The translations under genes were made by a program, and so were the position numbers. DNA of 64,000 nucleotides. Source: Blasia pusilla (taxonomy: Eukaryota > Marchantiophyta > Marchantiopsida > Blasiales). The stretch spans positions 62,124,001 to 62,188,000 of the forward strand of contig CM114271.1 in the NCBI GenBank assembly GCA_050084515.1, given 5' to 3'. This document shows positions 1 through 10,564 of the stretch, in pieces; position 1 is the stretch's first letter; each line of letters begins with the position of its first letter. A model generated the notes under the pieces. The model was not told the DNA's origin. It saw only the letters and a list, made by a program, of their open reading frames with translations, and did no database searches.

Positions 1-675
1 AATGGGCCTAGGTGCTTTTGAACTTGCCGTGAGCTTATAAAAAATTGAACTCGAGTAGCACAACACAAATTGTTAGCACACGATCTACTCTAAGCATTGC
101 CAATTCCGAAAGTTGCAAAGCAGAGGACCCACCCCAATCACTACCAAGTCCCAAGGCTGCAAAGACCGCAACGCAGCACAACACCCCGACTGTTTGCCAT
201 AAAGGCAAACACACCCCCGACCTACAAACCCTACAGTTGCCCAATGTGCTAATGCAAATGCTCACATTGGAAGGAAGCAAAAACTCCCTGCGCTTGCAAA
301 CTTGCACTCTGCTCTACAACAGCAAACACGCATTCACCCAAATGTTAATCCACGGCGAGATTCTACAGCAAGCCACTAGTATGCAGTCTTGCAGCACTTC
401 AAAGTGAGTGACGAAATCCGACCACTGCCAAGTCCGCTATAGCTTATATGCAAGTAAACGAGCAACAAGTGACAAGTATGTGTGTATATGCCGATCGACA
501 TACTTTAGGTTCTATGAGAGAGGTATGTCATTAATGTAAAGCATTGCATTGGAAATACAAGAAGGTGAAACCCTAAACCCTGGTAAACAACTGGAAATTT
601 TGAAACTCACCTTTTACTATATGTTATGAGCATGGGAAGGTACAACTACACTTCTTAAATCCATTACCTTCATTC
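1..675. other. Unassigned sequence left of the Helitron
   Basis: An open frame at 45-407 (+, 120 codons) is rich in Ser, Thr and Gln and matches no family I recognise. Nothing else gene-like is visible. It may be Helitron 5' sequence or unrelated host DNA. Confidence 0.3.
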
Positions 676-1900
676 TTGGCAACATTGATATTTGGCGTTG
701 GGATGAATATTCGGCATTTTCCAAGCAGCGCTCAGGCATATAATTCCACCTTTCAATTGGAATCAATTGGAGCTAACGTCAAAGAGAAATTGGGTGGCAT
801 AAAACACTTCACTATTCAAGGTAAAATTTATCATTCAATTGGTCTACTTCATCCAAATGTGGGACAGCATCCTCAATTTAGGCAATTATCCATTCTTGAA
901 ATTGAGAATCGAGAAAGGACCGTGTCTGATGCGCTTCGGCCTGCCATCTTAAAAGGTTTACAAGATATGTTACAAGAATGTAATCCTTATGTAAGGATAT
1001 TTCAGACATTTGAAATGGATTCACCTTGTCCAAACATGCGAATCATTATGAGGGCAAGTAAGAGGGACCTTGAAGCTAAACGATATAGCTTTCCAATTGT
1101 TTCAGAAGTTGCTGCTATTTTTCCAAGGGATGGAAGTGAGACTGTATAAATCTGTGATATTATTCTTCAATTAGATGGTGGAGGAGTTCGTTGCATATTA
1201 GACTTAAATGAGGCATACATTCCTTTCCACTTTATTTTGTTATTTATCTATGGTGAAGCAGGTTGGTATCCTAGAATACCTTATGGGAACTGGATAGATT
1301 CATTGAATGAGTGTTCACGGAGGGAATCAGAGGCGAATACCCAAGGAGATAGGCATGCTCCAAATGACTTTCTCATTGAAGATGTAGTCCATAATGAAGA
1401 CAATCAACCCATAAGGATAGAGAAGACTCAAAGTATTACTCCCTTGCACTTTGCAACCTTTCACCTTCAGACACGTATTGGAGTGGATCATGACAACCGC
1501 TTACTTTGTTTCGGAAGACTTACCCAAGAGTACATGATAGTTGTTTATGCAACCATAGGGATGCAACGATTATGTTGGATTCGTTTGAATCAAAAGGAGT
1601 TGGGATCTTAATTTAAATGGAGGTATGAAAGACGCTATGTTTAGGGGTGATGCACATGGCAAGAAATTTGGGGGACATATTGTGTTGCCATCTTTATTTA
1701 TTAGGGGTCCACTACATATGCATCAATTATATAGAGATGCCATTGTTAGGCATTTTGGAAAGCCAGATTATTTCTTGCCAATGACCTCCAACCTGAATTG
1801 GGTCGAGATTACATCAGCATTATTAATGGGTCAAATAGGTGTAGATTGTTAAGACTTGGTTGTACGGGTTTTTGAGAAAAAAATTTAAGGTGTTATCGCA
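676..1900 (+). pseudogene. Helitron Rep N-terminal region (broken)
   Basis: Three open pieces (676-1149, 1237-1611, 1625-1852) read as consecutive parts of the plant Helitron protein. The first contains the typical GKIYHSIGLLHP and GQHPQFRQL stretches and ends in SEVAAIFPRDG. The second carries the family's YGEAGW and CFGRLTQEYMIVVYA segments, and the third FGKPDYFLPMTSNLNW. The pieces are separated by stops and small frame changes. In intact Helitron proteins this region is followed by the HUH/Tyr rolling-circle nuclease. Here the recognisable protein jumps from about 1900 to linker sequence at about 2120, so the catalytic nuclease segment appears to be deleted. Confidence 0.8.
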
Positions 1901-2899
1901 TTTAATTTATCGAGTAGTTATATCTGACTCATGCAAGTACACATCTTCCAAAATATTGCATATCTTAAGTGAACCATTTTTTCCTTTCCATTGAGAGTTC
2001 ATTGACTCATATTCCACCCTTTGTATCCTTAATTATTGCTTTTGAAATATCTTATTATAAAGCTTTTTTTCTTAGGCGATGGTGAACGTCATTGATCGCG
2101 ACTAATTCTTCATCATATTCAAGACGCAACTACATATGAAGATTTAAGGACCGTGCATGGAGTTTGTATCCAAATTTTGAAAGAGGCTACTATTCAATGA
2201 GGACTCTTAGAGGATAATAGGGAGGTTATACTTTGCTTGCAAGAAGCTTCGCAAATTCGAGGAGATCGATAGCTGCGTCAATTCTTTGCCATTATTTTGG
2301 CATATAATACGCCAACTAGGTTGGCTGCATTGTGGAATGAATTTTTAAATCATCGTACTGAGGATCTCTTACCGTCAGCTAAACCTACACATATTCTTTC
2401 TTGCCAACGTAACATTCATTTTAATTCACAGTTTTAATTTTTTCAGACTTTGTATGTGGTAACTCTTTGCATATCTTTGCATAGAGAACACGAATTCAAA
2501 ATCTTCCTCTGAATGTAGAGATCATAAATCATGCATTGTTGGATGTTCACTACCACTTGGAGGATCAAAGGATGAGATTTTCAAACTTCCCTGACATGCC
2601 CCAACCCACTGTCCAGAAGAAAATATTTTAACTTTGTATCTTGAGGAAGATGAGATTGTACATAATACATAAAAGTTGTATCAATAAGCTATGCGTGGAG
2701 AGGAATTATTGAATGCAAGGCAACGTTTTGTTTGGGATGCTATGCATGAACAACTTGAAAAATTGATTGACAATGTTCATCCTTTGGTAAGACTATGAAA
2801 GATGCTTTCGATCATCACTTTGAACTTCTTCTTGATTCTTAACATAATTAAACTACCAATATGAGTATTAATATCATATCTCAACATATCTTTGTAGGC

Positions 2900-4567
2900 A
2901 AAATTATTTTATTGACGATCTGGATGGAATAGGGAAAACATTTTTATATAATCTCCTTCTTAAAAATGTCTAGTGTAAAGGAGGTATTGCATTGGCTATT
3001 GTCTCATCATGGATAGCAACTTTATTGTTGGAATGAGGTTATACTACACATTCTCGCTTCAAGATTTCGATTTATGTGGATGAAAGTTCCACCTGCAAGT
3101 AAGAACCACATTGTATTTCCCATTGCAATGAAACTTTTTATTACTTCCTTCAATTTCTTCCAATATAATAATTCATTCCTTACATCTTGCAACATACAAG
3201 TTAATAGTAACGAGGCACGTGTCATCCGAAATGCTAAGTTTATCAAATAGGACAAAGCACCTATGACTCATCGTCATGTCTTTGAGGTTGTCAATCGTAC
3301 ATTGCAAGATATTATGGGATTGGTATCTGATGACTTAAGAGAGGTTCCATTTGGTTGAAAGCTTATTACTTTTGGTGGAGATTTCCGTCAAGTCTTTCGC
3401 GGTGTTTGTCGTGCTGATCTTCTACAAATTTTGCAAGCCATATTTTAAGATATTTCCTTTGTGGTCTTATGTAAGGATAATGAAACTTACAACAAATATG
3501 AGAGTCCAAAATTTGGAAGGTATTATACGTTGTTATTTTTTTTACTTTGATGATCATACTCTACATATGTTCATTGGTTATTTCAAAATTTCGATTTCTA
3601 ATAAATACTAATAAAATTATGTGCTTATGTGTATGTCCTTTACGTGCCAATCAAGAAAGTTGTGCAAAATGGTTGTTGGAGGTTGGAGAGGGTCGTCTTC
3701 CTATATATAAGAATTTGGGGGAAGATTTAATTCAATTGCCTAATTATATGGTATCCAAAACTAACAATATCAACGATCTCATTAATACAATTTATGGGAC
3801 TGATTTGGGACGATTTCGTGACATAAATTTCTTGAGGGGTACAACTATTTTAACACCTAGAAGTCGAGATGTGGATTGTATCAATACAAAAGTCATGTCT
3901 CAATTCCATGGAAAGATAAATGTTTTCGTTTCCATTCCTTCTTTTGAACTTCCAATTCTGCATGACAACCACATGGATCTTATGATAACATACTTACATT
4001 AAAGCGTGTGGCATATGTGGGAGTATATTTATCTTAGTGTGGATTTGGTTTCTGATGAGGGTATGTCTCAAAATTTTCCCATGTTGTTTCTCAATATGTA
4101 CTGCGTACTTACCTTCGGGTCTACCGCCACATTTTTTATCCTTAAAAATTGGGCCACCAATCATGTTATTAAGAAACATGAATGGAGCAAAAGAACAAGC
4201 AAATGGGACACGACTGGTAACTCAGGCCTTCATGTCACATGTTATAGATGTTGAGATCATTGCAAGGAGAAATATTGCAGATCGAATTTTCATCCAACGG
4301 ATTCCTTTGATTGCCTAAGACTCTGGCTTATCTTTTGATCTTCGTAGATATTAATTTCGTATCCGTCCAGCTTTTGCTATGACTATTCATAAGCCACAAA
4401 GTCAAACTTTACAAAAGGTTGGAATATACCTACCCTCATCCGTATTCCCTCATGGCCAACTATACATTGCTCTATTAAGAGCGAGTACAAGAAGTGTTAT
4501 TTCTATCATAGCGCCTTATGATACACCTCATAGAAATAAGAATCTTTATACACGTAATGCTATATAA
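2900..4567 (+). pseudogene. Helitron PIF1-like helicase domain (broken)
   Basis: This is the DNA helicase half of the Helitron protein. Visible pieces are a Walker A remnant GIGKTFLYN (about 2930), a Walker B region reading DKAPMTHRHVFEVV (about 3250) where DEAPMTHR is expected, GGDFRQVFRGV (about 3375), ILTPRSRDVDCIN-like sequence (about 3850), GPPIMLLRNMNGAKEQANGTRL (about 4150-4210) and the C-terminal HGQLYIALLRAST (about 4455). In Walker B the preceding Trp is a stop codon and the catalytic Glu is Lys. A T-rich insertion or intron lies near 3530-3620. It is inactive as it stands. Confidence 0.82.
4311..4440 (+). repeat. Helitron helicase segment duplicated at 8708-8839
   Basis: About 130 bases here recur almost unchanged at 8708-8839 (for example the shared run GGCTTATCTTTTGATC). 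The two copies lie on either side of the R2-like element. The segment codes for the part of the helicase just before the final conserved motif. Confidence 0.85.
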
Positions 4568-4634
4568 AAATAAAATTCTTTTAAAAAAATCATTTTTTTA
4601 ATACTTCTTTTCGTGCGTAGCACAAATATGCTAA

Positions 4635-5182
4635 CTAGCATAAAAATAACAAGTAACAACACGATGGTTTCATGATTGCCATGTATGGGAGCAAATAAAT
4701 GGTGTTTGAAATCCAACAAGTAACAACATGATTTTTATATGCTTGACAAACGCAAAAAGATGCACTTCGATAAAAACGAGTGATGGAAAACCCATCGGAA
4801 GTACAAAAGAGGGGGACTCAAGGAGTCAAAACCTGAAGGCCACAACAAGACCAGAGAAAAGGAAGAAGGGGCATTCCCCCTAACGCATTTAAACTCACCA
4901 ACAGCAGAGACAATATCAACAACAACAAGAGAGCTATGACTACTACTAAGTGGGCCTCTAGCGCGGCGTCTCCCACACTGAGCCGCCGCAAAATCCCATT
5001 AGCCTGGGCATCTTTGCAACGCTATGGAGACCAGCGCCTACAATCTGAGAATCGCAGTGAGCTAAGGACAACCCATTTTCGAGTGGAGATGATGGCGCGA
5101 TCCGTGAACGCAGTCGAACCTCCCCCCATAGCCCCATACATCTCTATGGCGAGGGGATGAAGATGTGTCCTCGTGTAGTCGA
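4635..5182. other. Junction between Helitron 3' end and R2-like 3' region
   Basis: Sequence to about 4720 is shared with the second Helitron 3' copy near 9000-9030. From about 4750 the base composition becomes richer in G and C. This part probably belongs to the 3' untranslated region of the minus-strand R2-like element. No clear poly(A) tail, short tandem tail or target-site duplication was identified. Confidence 0.4.
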
Positions 5183-5480
5183 TCAGAGATATGTGTCTTC
5201 TTCACCGCCGCCGCTCCTTGTAGCATTGGCCCTTGGGCCACCACTTGGGCTCAGACCGCCTCCCAGCAGAGGATTTGTGACTACCACGTCCGCCACCACC
5301 ACCTCAGCCTCATGTGTCATGTAGAGATCGGCACGAATGAGGGAATCCCGCATGGAGTAGTGCCTCTCTCTTTGCACATGGAAGCCACTCTCCCGAGCAA
5401 TACTGAACATGATATCCCGCACTGCATCGTGAGTGGCTATCCTCTCACCCCCAACTAGAAAGCGTGCCAAAATGCACACC
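5183..5480 (-). pseudogene. R2-like restriction-like endonuclease remnant
   Basis: The C-terminal piece reads GGERIATHDAVRDIMFSIAR, then GFHVQRERHYSMRD, LIRADLYM and VVVADVVVTNP. This follows the pattern of the R2-type PD-(D/E)XK nuclease: R-x-x-x-H-(N/D), a GxxVxxE segment, a (K/R)xDL catalytic Asp and a terminal DVxV strand. The Pro of PD is Ala here. In R2 this domain nicks the target DNA. The stop lies at about 5183. Assignment rests on motif order only; another PD-(D/E)XK nuclease family is possible. Confidence 0.6.
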
Positions 5481-6275
5481 AAGTGGATCCAGGCTCCGGT
5501 GACACTCGCAGTGTGTCGAACCAACCACCGATGGTTGGGGGAGGCCCAAGCGGAACCGCATCGCTGTGGTATAGGTAAGTGGTGCGATACGGAAAGCCTG
5601 GAGAAGGGGGCGCGCCCCTACCCATGAGCCTGCCCCCTTTCCGGAGCAAGAGCGAATACGGGCCCTAACCTCCATGGGGATATTCCCGTCAGACATAGTG
5701 CCTCTAAAAACTGCCTCAAAGTGGGCTTCCATCAAGGAAGATTGGAGCCCAGACTGACCGGAGGTAACTAAGGAGGAGAAAGTGGGGAGAACGGCTCTGG
5801 CCTCAACTCGTAGGGAATCTCTACAAGCTGTGAGTGAAGACTGAAGTGGGAAAGAGCCATCCTCGACCTGGGAGACGTAGTGTAGAAGGAGCGGTCTATC
5901 TCTAACCAAAAATCGGGAGCAAAGGAGGGGTGCCACTGTGGCCCAACTCCCTAAAAAAGCGGAGGGCGCCACTAACTCGGTCAAGAGAAGACCTACTCCA
6001 CCAAAAGAAATCGGCCAAGAGGCCTGTCTACGAGCTAACTCCCCCATGGGGCACTCTAAGGAGCCGGGTCCTAGAAGATCCCCAAACAACTGCATGAGCT
6101 TCCTATCAAAGGATCTATATAGGGAAGAAAGGTGACTAGATGTCCAGACAGTTCTAGTGAGGTAACCAGGTCTACGAGCAACACAAGAAGAGAGAATGCC
6201 GAAGGCGACTTGAGGGTCACCAATCCTCGTAAGATCATCCACGTGGAGAAGATCCTCGGTAAGAGCCGCTGCCAC
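5445..6275 (-). pseudogene. R2-like element linker between RT and endonuclease
   Basis: This open piece of 276 codons follows the RT in the element's order. It contains the segment GPGSLECPMGELARRQASW and, near its end, RFRLGLPQPSV followed by CECHRSLDPLGVHF. The last part resembles the Cys/His knuckle that precedes the nuclease in R2-type proteins. The final residues run out of frame at about 5470, and the protein continues in the frame at 5183-5524. Confidence 0.62.
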
Positions 6276-6412
6276 GAAACTCGATACAAAGTCCTAGCTC
6301 CCGAGCGGGACTCCCAAGACTCGAAGCCCTCCGACAGGTCGCAAGAAGCCGTTGGGTAAATGTAGATCATCACGTAGGCCTGATGGAGACCAAGCCTTGC
6401 ACTTCCCCACCT

Positions 6413-7693
6413 TCACCGCCAGGCCGACACGTGCCACCGGTGTCTTTGAAAAGTGCTCGAATGCGGGGACAACCAGATCTCGGGACCAACAATATGAGTA
6501 TCATCGCCACCGAAGGGAACATGCAACCCGGAAAGCCTCCACCGTGAGAAAGAACCGGCTCGGTAATGAGCCCAAACAAACAACGCGCCACCCAGAGGGT
6601 CACCCCGACGAGTCCCGTAGTGAGACTCCAAGACCGTGACCTCCTCCTCGAATCGACCATGGTGGAAATAGAGGGCCGAAGGGGCCCCATAGAAAGCTTG
6701 CACAAAGGGAATGAGGCTCGCCATGGGGCCACCAGCGTCCCTCAACTCTTTGAATATAGTAGCCCGAGATATTGAGTTGAAGGCGTTCTCCACGTCCACT
6801 TGGAGAACCACCCACTCTGGATGTACATCTAGACAAGCCCTCAAACCTAAGGCAATCGTCTCACATCCGGCTGGCGTGGCAACTCCAAACTGATGCGGAC
6901 TCAGATGTGACTGGAAAGCCTCACGGAATTGCAAAGCGAGAGTACGACTCACCAACCGCAAGAGCACCTCACCTATGGCAATCAGACACATACCACCACC
7001 CTCCTTTGACAACGCCAAAAGTCGTCCCGCCCCTAAAACTTGGGCCACTGCTGTTGGCACTCTCCCCTGAGCTAGGTGAGAGGCAATCTGAAGCAACTCG
7101 GAGAAGCCGCTAGCGGTGTCCTCGGAAGGAAAGCAATCACGAAGGTGTTCGTACATCATACCAGACAAACCTCCGGCCGCAATCCTCGGAGAACGTCCGA
7201 GTGCCCGTGCAAAGAGGGACAGGTCAAGGCATATAGCCGTGTCAGGATGGAAGTCACGTGCAAAAGCTGGAATGTCAACCGCTGGACGAGGATGTAGCCT
7301 CCGGAGGGCATCAATGGTAAGAGCTGAAGAAGGAGCCATGTCCATCGGGCGAAGAGCACGTGCAGCTCGCGAGTACTCACAGGCTCGCCTCAGTGTCCTG
7401 CATCGTCGCAACCTGGCTGCTCCAAGATCGTCCGCCGGGAAACCAGGTGAACTACTACCTCTGGCGAATGCCACAAACTCACTCTGCAGAGACTCCCAAT
7501 CACCTCCTCGAAAGCGTCTCAGACGTGCCATAACCTCTCTATGACCGGCCTTCCCTCCCCGAGTGTAACGAAGACACCATCGTGGAAGGAGAAGTAGTAG
7601 GTACCAAGAGAGCTCATCCATAGGATCAAGAGCGATCCTAGCTAGGGGAAGGAGGAATGCGTTTAGGGTGGCGGAGGTCATCCCGAATGGCAT
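6413..7693 (-). pseudogene. R2-like element reverse transcriptase domain (broken)
   Basis: This is the longest open piece of the element (426 codons). Visible RT motifs are QVDVENAFNSI (motif A with its catalytic Asp, about 6775-6808), HQFGVATPAGCETIALGLR just before it, GTRRGDPLGGALF (motif B, about 6600) and FGGDDTHIVGP (motif C, about 6495-6520, where F/YADD is usual). Between motifs B and C the reading frame slips out and back, because a neighbouring frame carries better-matching residues. It would have copied element RNA at the nicked target. The variant GGDD and the frame slips make it inactive. Confidence 0.72.
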
Positions 7694-7997
7694 GGGGGAT
7701 CCTATGAAACAACCTCGGGCAGGGAAAACGGGTCTCGAAGAGACCTATAATGCTGCCCTGGTGGGACCTCAACCACTCCCATGCCTCAGGAGGGGGCGAT
7801 GATGCGGGAAGCACCGGAGAGCATCCATGGTCGACAGGAGGGACCACCCATCCAAATCTATCAAAGTCAGGATGTTTAGCCGCTAAGTGGTTCCGAATTC
7901 CTGAACGAGTGAAGAATTCGGGACAACATGGGCATTTAGTATCCCGACTAGACGACCCACGGGTCCCCACACGGGGAGCCGATGCGGGTCGAGGCAT
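7638..7997 (-). pseudogene. R2-like element N-terminal part with C2H2 finger
   Basis: This is a 119-codon open frame with a C2H2-like finger around residues 22-42: KCPCCPEFFTRSG, then HLAAKH. Such a finger at the start of R2-group proteins binds the DNA target. A Pro-rich linker follows and the frame runs into the next piece around 7690, where a one-base shift is needed. The start at 7997 is simply the first Met in frame. Confidence 0.6.
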
Positions 7998-8707
7998 GGA
8001 TGCAACTCACCAAGAAGAGGACATGGCCCCTCCAATAAAATCGCACGACAATCCCCGTCAATATGGTCCTATCATCCCCATTCGAACGAGCGGTCCTGGC
8101 AAACAACTCTCTTCCAGTCCACGGTAATGCTCCCTCTAACATAAACTCTCACCTACCGACATCACCTAGGACTTCTAGTCCCAACCCCCTCCCAAAAATA
8201 AACTCATGAATACGTAGAGTTGCTAAGAGTGTGAAAAGATCATGGGACCTTCGAGATAAAATAGATGAGAAGAAAAGTGTATGTACGGGAGGGGTAATAA
8301 ATACAAAAGTGAATCGAACCACAATGAGAAGCACATACGACAAATACGACAAACAAGAAAGGACTTGGGAAAGGAGGAGAAGGGTGGGTGAATAGAGGAC
8401 GTTACCTTGGGAAATTTCTCCAAATGACAATAAGCAAAACCCTATTACTCACATTTGGAACTCTAATATGAACCGAAATCTAAAAAGATGAAAAAAAATA
8501 AAAATACTTCACGCCATGCAGCAAGGTCCGGATCAAAACGAAGCCCTCGTCACGCTCTCCGTTTCGACATGTAGCACGTCCATTTTTGTCCCCGACACGC
8601 TCCGTCCGTCCTCCCACCGTCCCCGTCCATGCCTCCCACTGTCCCCGCCCAAAATCGCGTCAAAGTTCCGTCAGTCAAAAATTCTTTAAATAAAATACCG
8701 GCAGTAT
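7998..8707. other. Probable 5' untranslated region of the R2-like element
   Basis: No convincing gene is present. A C-rich stretch at 8565-8660 is built from repeats of CCGTCC and CCCGCC words. The short open frames here are not family-like. The right edge meets the duplicated Helitron segment at about 8708. Confidence 0.35.
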
Positions 8708-9030
8708 ATTGCCTCAGACTCCGGCTTATCTTTTGATCTTCGTAGATATTAATTTCGTATCCGTCCAGCTTTTGCTATGACTATTCATAAGCCACAAAGT
8801 CAAACTTTACAAAAGGTTGGAATATACCTACCCTCATCCTACAAATATGAGAGTACAGATAAATTCTTTAAATAAAATAATTCATGAATATTTTTCTAAT
8901 AAAATTTTTTTAAATACTTATTTTCATACATAGCACAAACATGCTAAAAGTAACATGTAACAACATGAGTGTCGTTACATTCTCGCCATGTATGGGAGCA
9001 AATAAAAGGTGTTTGAAATCTAAGGGCAGC
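8708..9030 (+). mobile_element. Rearranged second copy of the Helitron 3' portion
   Basis: 8708-8839 duplicates 4311-4440. The sequence then jumps to a short run matching the helicase near 3490 (ACAAATATGAGAGT). From about 8880 to 9030 it follows the Helitron 3' flank seen at 4590-4710, with the shared run GCCATGTATGGGAGCAAATA. Order and spacing differ from copy 1, so this is a mosaic fragment and not a simple duplication. Confidence 0.75.
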
Positions 9031-9071
9031 TTGTTACGTTTCAAAAATACTTGATCCATAAAAGGGGAGGG

Positions 9072-9079
9072 TGTTGACA

Positions 9080-9112
<33 letters not shown>

Positions 9113-9152
9113 ACCTTAATCTGGCGCCTTAGACCAACTCGGCCATATCAAC
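9072..9152 (-). tRNA. tRNA-Leu(AAG)
   Basis: On the minus strand the sequence folds as a leucine tRNA. The seven-base acceptor stem is GTTGATA with TGTCAAC, and the discriminator is A. The D arm contains the A box TGGCCGAGTTGG. The anticodon stem CCAGA/TCTGG closes the loop TTAAGGT, giving anticodon AAG. A long class II variable arm follows, and the T arm GTGGG-TTCAAAT-CCCAC contains the B box. There is no intron. A TTTT run lies just past the 3' end (9060-9063 on the plus strand), fitting RNA polymerase III termination. It decodes CUU, with A34 normally becoming inosine. Discriminator A and the long variable arm agree with Leu identity. Confidence 0.96.
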
Positions 9153-9895
9153 TGATGGCACATCTGATATGGCTGAGTATTATTTAATTGTTTGAAATTG
9201 CGCTGGAATTAGTTAAGGAGGTGCCATGTAGTTGAAAGGATTACAATTTTCTTACGTTTGGACGAGTCATTCACTCTAGACAGTTGCCAATAAAATCCTT
9301 CGGCACTGTAATATAAACCCGTGGAATTCATTTGTGTGGGATGTCAGATTGTTTGAAATGGGGAAGGCACCTCGTAGATGGACAGAAATCGCAATTCAGT
9401 GTAGTTAGCAGGTGCATAGTTCCACAGCGTTCTTATAACTCTGCACTGTTAGTTTCCGTCGACCCGCTGCGCTTGATCTTGAGGTTCCTGACTTTGTAGT
9501 CGTGTTGCTTCCGGAAGACAGATATGAATGACATGAGCGGGAGGAAATCCATCGACTTCAAGCGTTTTCTGGTAGTATGAAAGTCTTCACTTGATTGCAT
9601 CAGTGACAGACTTTGAACTCCGGTAGTCACTACGACTCCAAGCGGAAATGAGAACAGATGTTCAACAGTTTATGATTCGTACAGTTCCATAGAAGTTCCT
9701 TGCGAGCCACACGAAGAAATTTACATGGACTCCGATGTTAGTAGTCTATGTGCGATTATTATGTTTGTTCTGTCCAAAATGCACATCCATCCATACTCGT
9801 CGCAGAACTCCACGAGATTGCGGCATCAGAGCTCGAACTCTGAGGAATGGGAGGCAGCTACTTATCGACTTTCACGGATTGCGAAGGTGTTGTAT
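9153..9895. other. Intergenic region between tRNA-Leu and the TPD1-like gene
   Basis: No recognised coding sequence. Composition is close to 45% GC. The right part is probably 3' untranslated sequence of the minus-strand TPD1-like gene. Confidence 0.4.
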
Positions 9896-10564
9896 TTATG
9901 AGCAGAGGACAGTAGCTCTCCGCACGTCCATAGGATAGGGGAAGGAGTTGGAATACTCGAAGTAGATCAGATCCTGAGAGTCCAAAGGAGACCCATCTTT
10001 GACGACGCAGTCATTGTCGTCCACTTTCCTGAAGATGGCCGGATTCACCTCAGTTGCAGAAGCCCACGACCCACACGCGATATGGATGTCTTGCATGGAG
10101 CAGTCCGGGCAAGTGTTGACCACAGAAATGCGGTACATCGGCATTCCACTGGGCAAGTAACGAGTGACGTCCTGCATCACCTCCAAATCGCGCAGTGCTC
10201 GACACCCACCATAGCCAGCTGCGTCGATTCTGCCGTGGACCTGCACCTTAGCCTGTGCCTCGCTGGTGCTGATACTGGAATTGGGCGGGACTAGGCCCTG
10301 TGAGTGTCGCTGACCGCTGCTCTTTGTCTCGTTTGCAAGAAGACCGGTGATTCTCGACGTCTCCTCTGAATTGTTGACGTTACTTCTTTCACCGTTTGGG
10401 GTCCTGATGCACGTCACATCGATCAAGTGTCCCGGCATCAGGAACAGCGAGCTGCAGCAGCAGTACATGAGCAACAAGAGTTTCTGACGAGTCAGCGGAA
10501 TCTTGGGACTGTACGATTTCCGACTTGAACAAGGCGCCATGATTTTAGGAATGGGTAAGGACAC
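9896..10564 (-). CDS. TPD1-like (TAPETUM DETERMINANT 1 family) secreted cysteine-rich peptide
   Basis: A single open frame of 222 codons. Residues near the N-terminus hold a basic stretch and then the hydrophobic run LLLLMYCCCSSLFLM, a likely signal peptide. The C-terminal half is the TPD1 domain: a VQVHGRI-like strand, YRISVVNTCPDCSM, IHIACGSWASATEVNPAIFR, DDNDCVVKDG and YFEYSNSFPYPMDV, ending ATVLCS. Six cysteines sit at the family positions. Known members are extracellular ligands of EMS1-type leucine-rich-repeat receptor kinases and set tapetum or other reproductive cell fate; relatives occur in non-flowering plants. The Met at 10540 is an alternative start that puts the signal peptide closer to the N-terminus. 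The middle (residues about 55-100) is low-complexity and unconserved. I see no intron. The gene looks intact. Confidence 0.9.
   Translation of the reverse strand: MSLPIPKIMAPCSSRKSYSPKIPLTRQKLLLLMYCCCSSLFLMPGHLIDVTCIRTPNGERSNVNNSEETSRITGLLANETKSSGQRHSQGLVPPNSSISTSEAQAKVQVHGRIDAAGYGGCRALRDLEVMQDVTRYLPSGMPMYRISVVNTCPDCSMQDIHIACGSWASATEVNPAIFRKVDDNDCVVKDGSPLDSQDLIYFEYSNSFPYPMDVRRATVLCS

Larger units (their letters stand above)
676..4634 (+). mobile_element. Degenerate autonomous-type Helitron (Rep/helicase), copy 1
   Basis: The remains of a plant Helitron Rep-helicase gene can be followed in order across many frames. The Helitron-like N-terminal domain is at 676-1150, the part before the Rep nuclease at 1210-1900, a linker at 2120-2790, and a PIF1-type helicase at 2900-4567. 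About 45 bases after the last helicase codon there is a small hairpin (GTGCGTAGCAC) followed by a CTAG about 12 bases on, near 4631-4634. This fits the Helitron 3' end rule of a hairpin followed by CTRR, although the next base is C instead of the expected T. The 5' TC end was not located. Many stops and frameshifts show that it is dead. Confidence 0.85.
5183..7997 (-). mobile_element. Degenerate R2-like non-LTR retrotransposon with restriction-like endonuclease
   Basis: On the minus strand, consecutive open pieces read as one protein: a C2H2-type finger near the N-terminus (7997 to about 7690), a non-LTR reverse transcriptase (7693-6413), a thumb and linker region (6275-5445), and a C-terminal knuckle plus restriction-like endonuclease (5524-5183). 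N-terminal zinc finger, RT, Cys/His knuckle and RLE is the architecture of the R2/NeSL group of LINEs, which differ from the apurinic-endonuclease LINEs common in plants. At least four frame changes break it. Ends are not defined; the GC-rich body suggests an element of roughly 4.7-8.7 kb including untranslated parts. Confidence 0.72.

Noticed and set aside
6352-7544. Several plus-strand open frames of 60-142 codons
   Set aside because: They are antisense to the reverse transcriptase of the R2-like element, and their Arg-rich composition follows from the GC-rich complementary strand.
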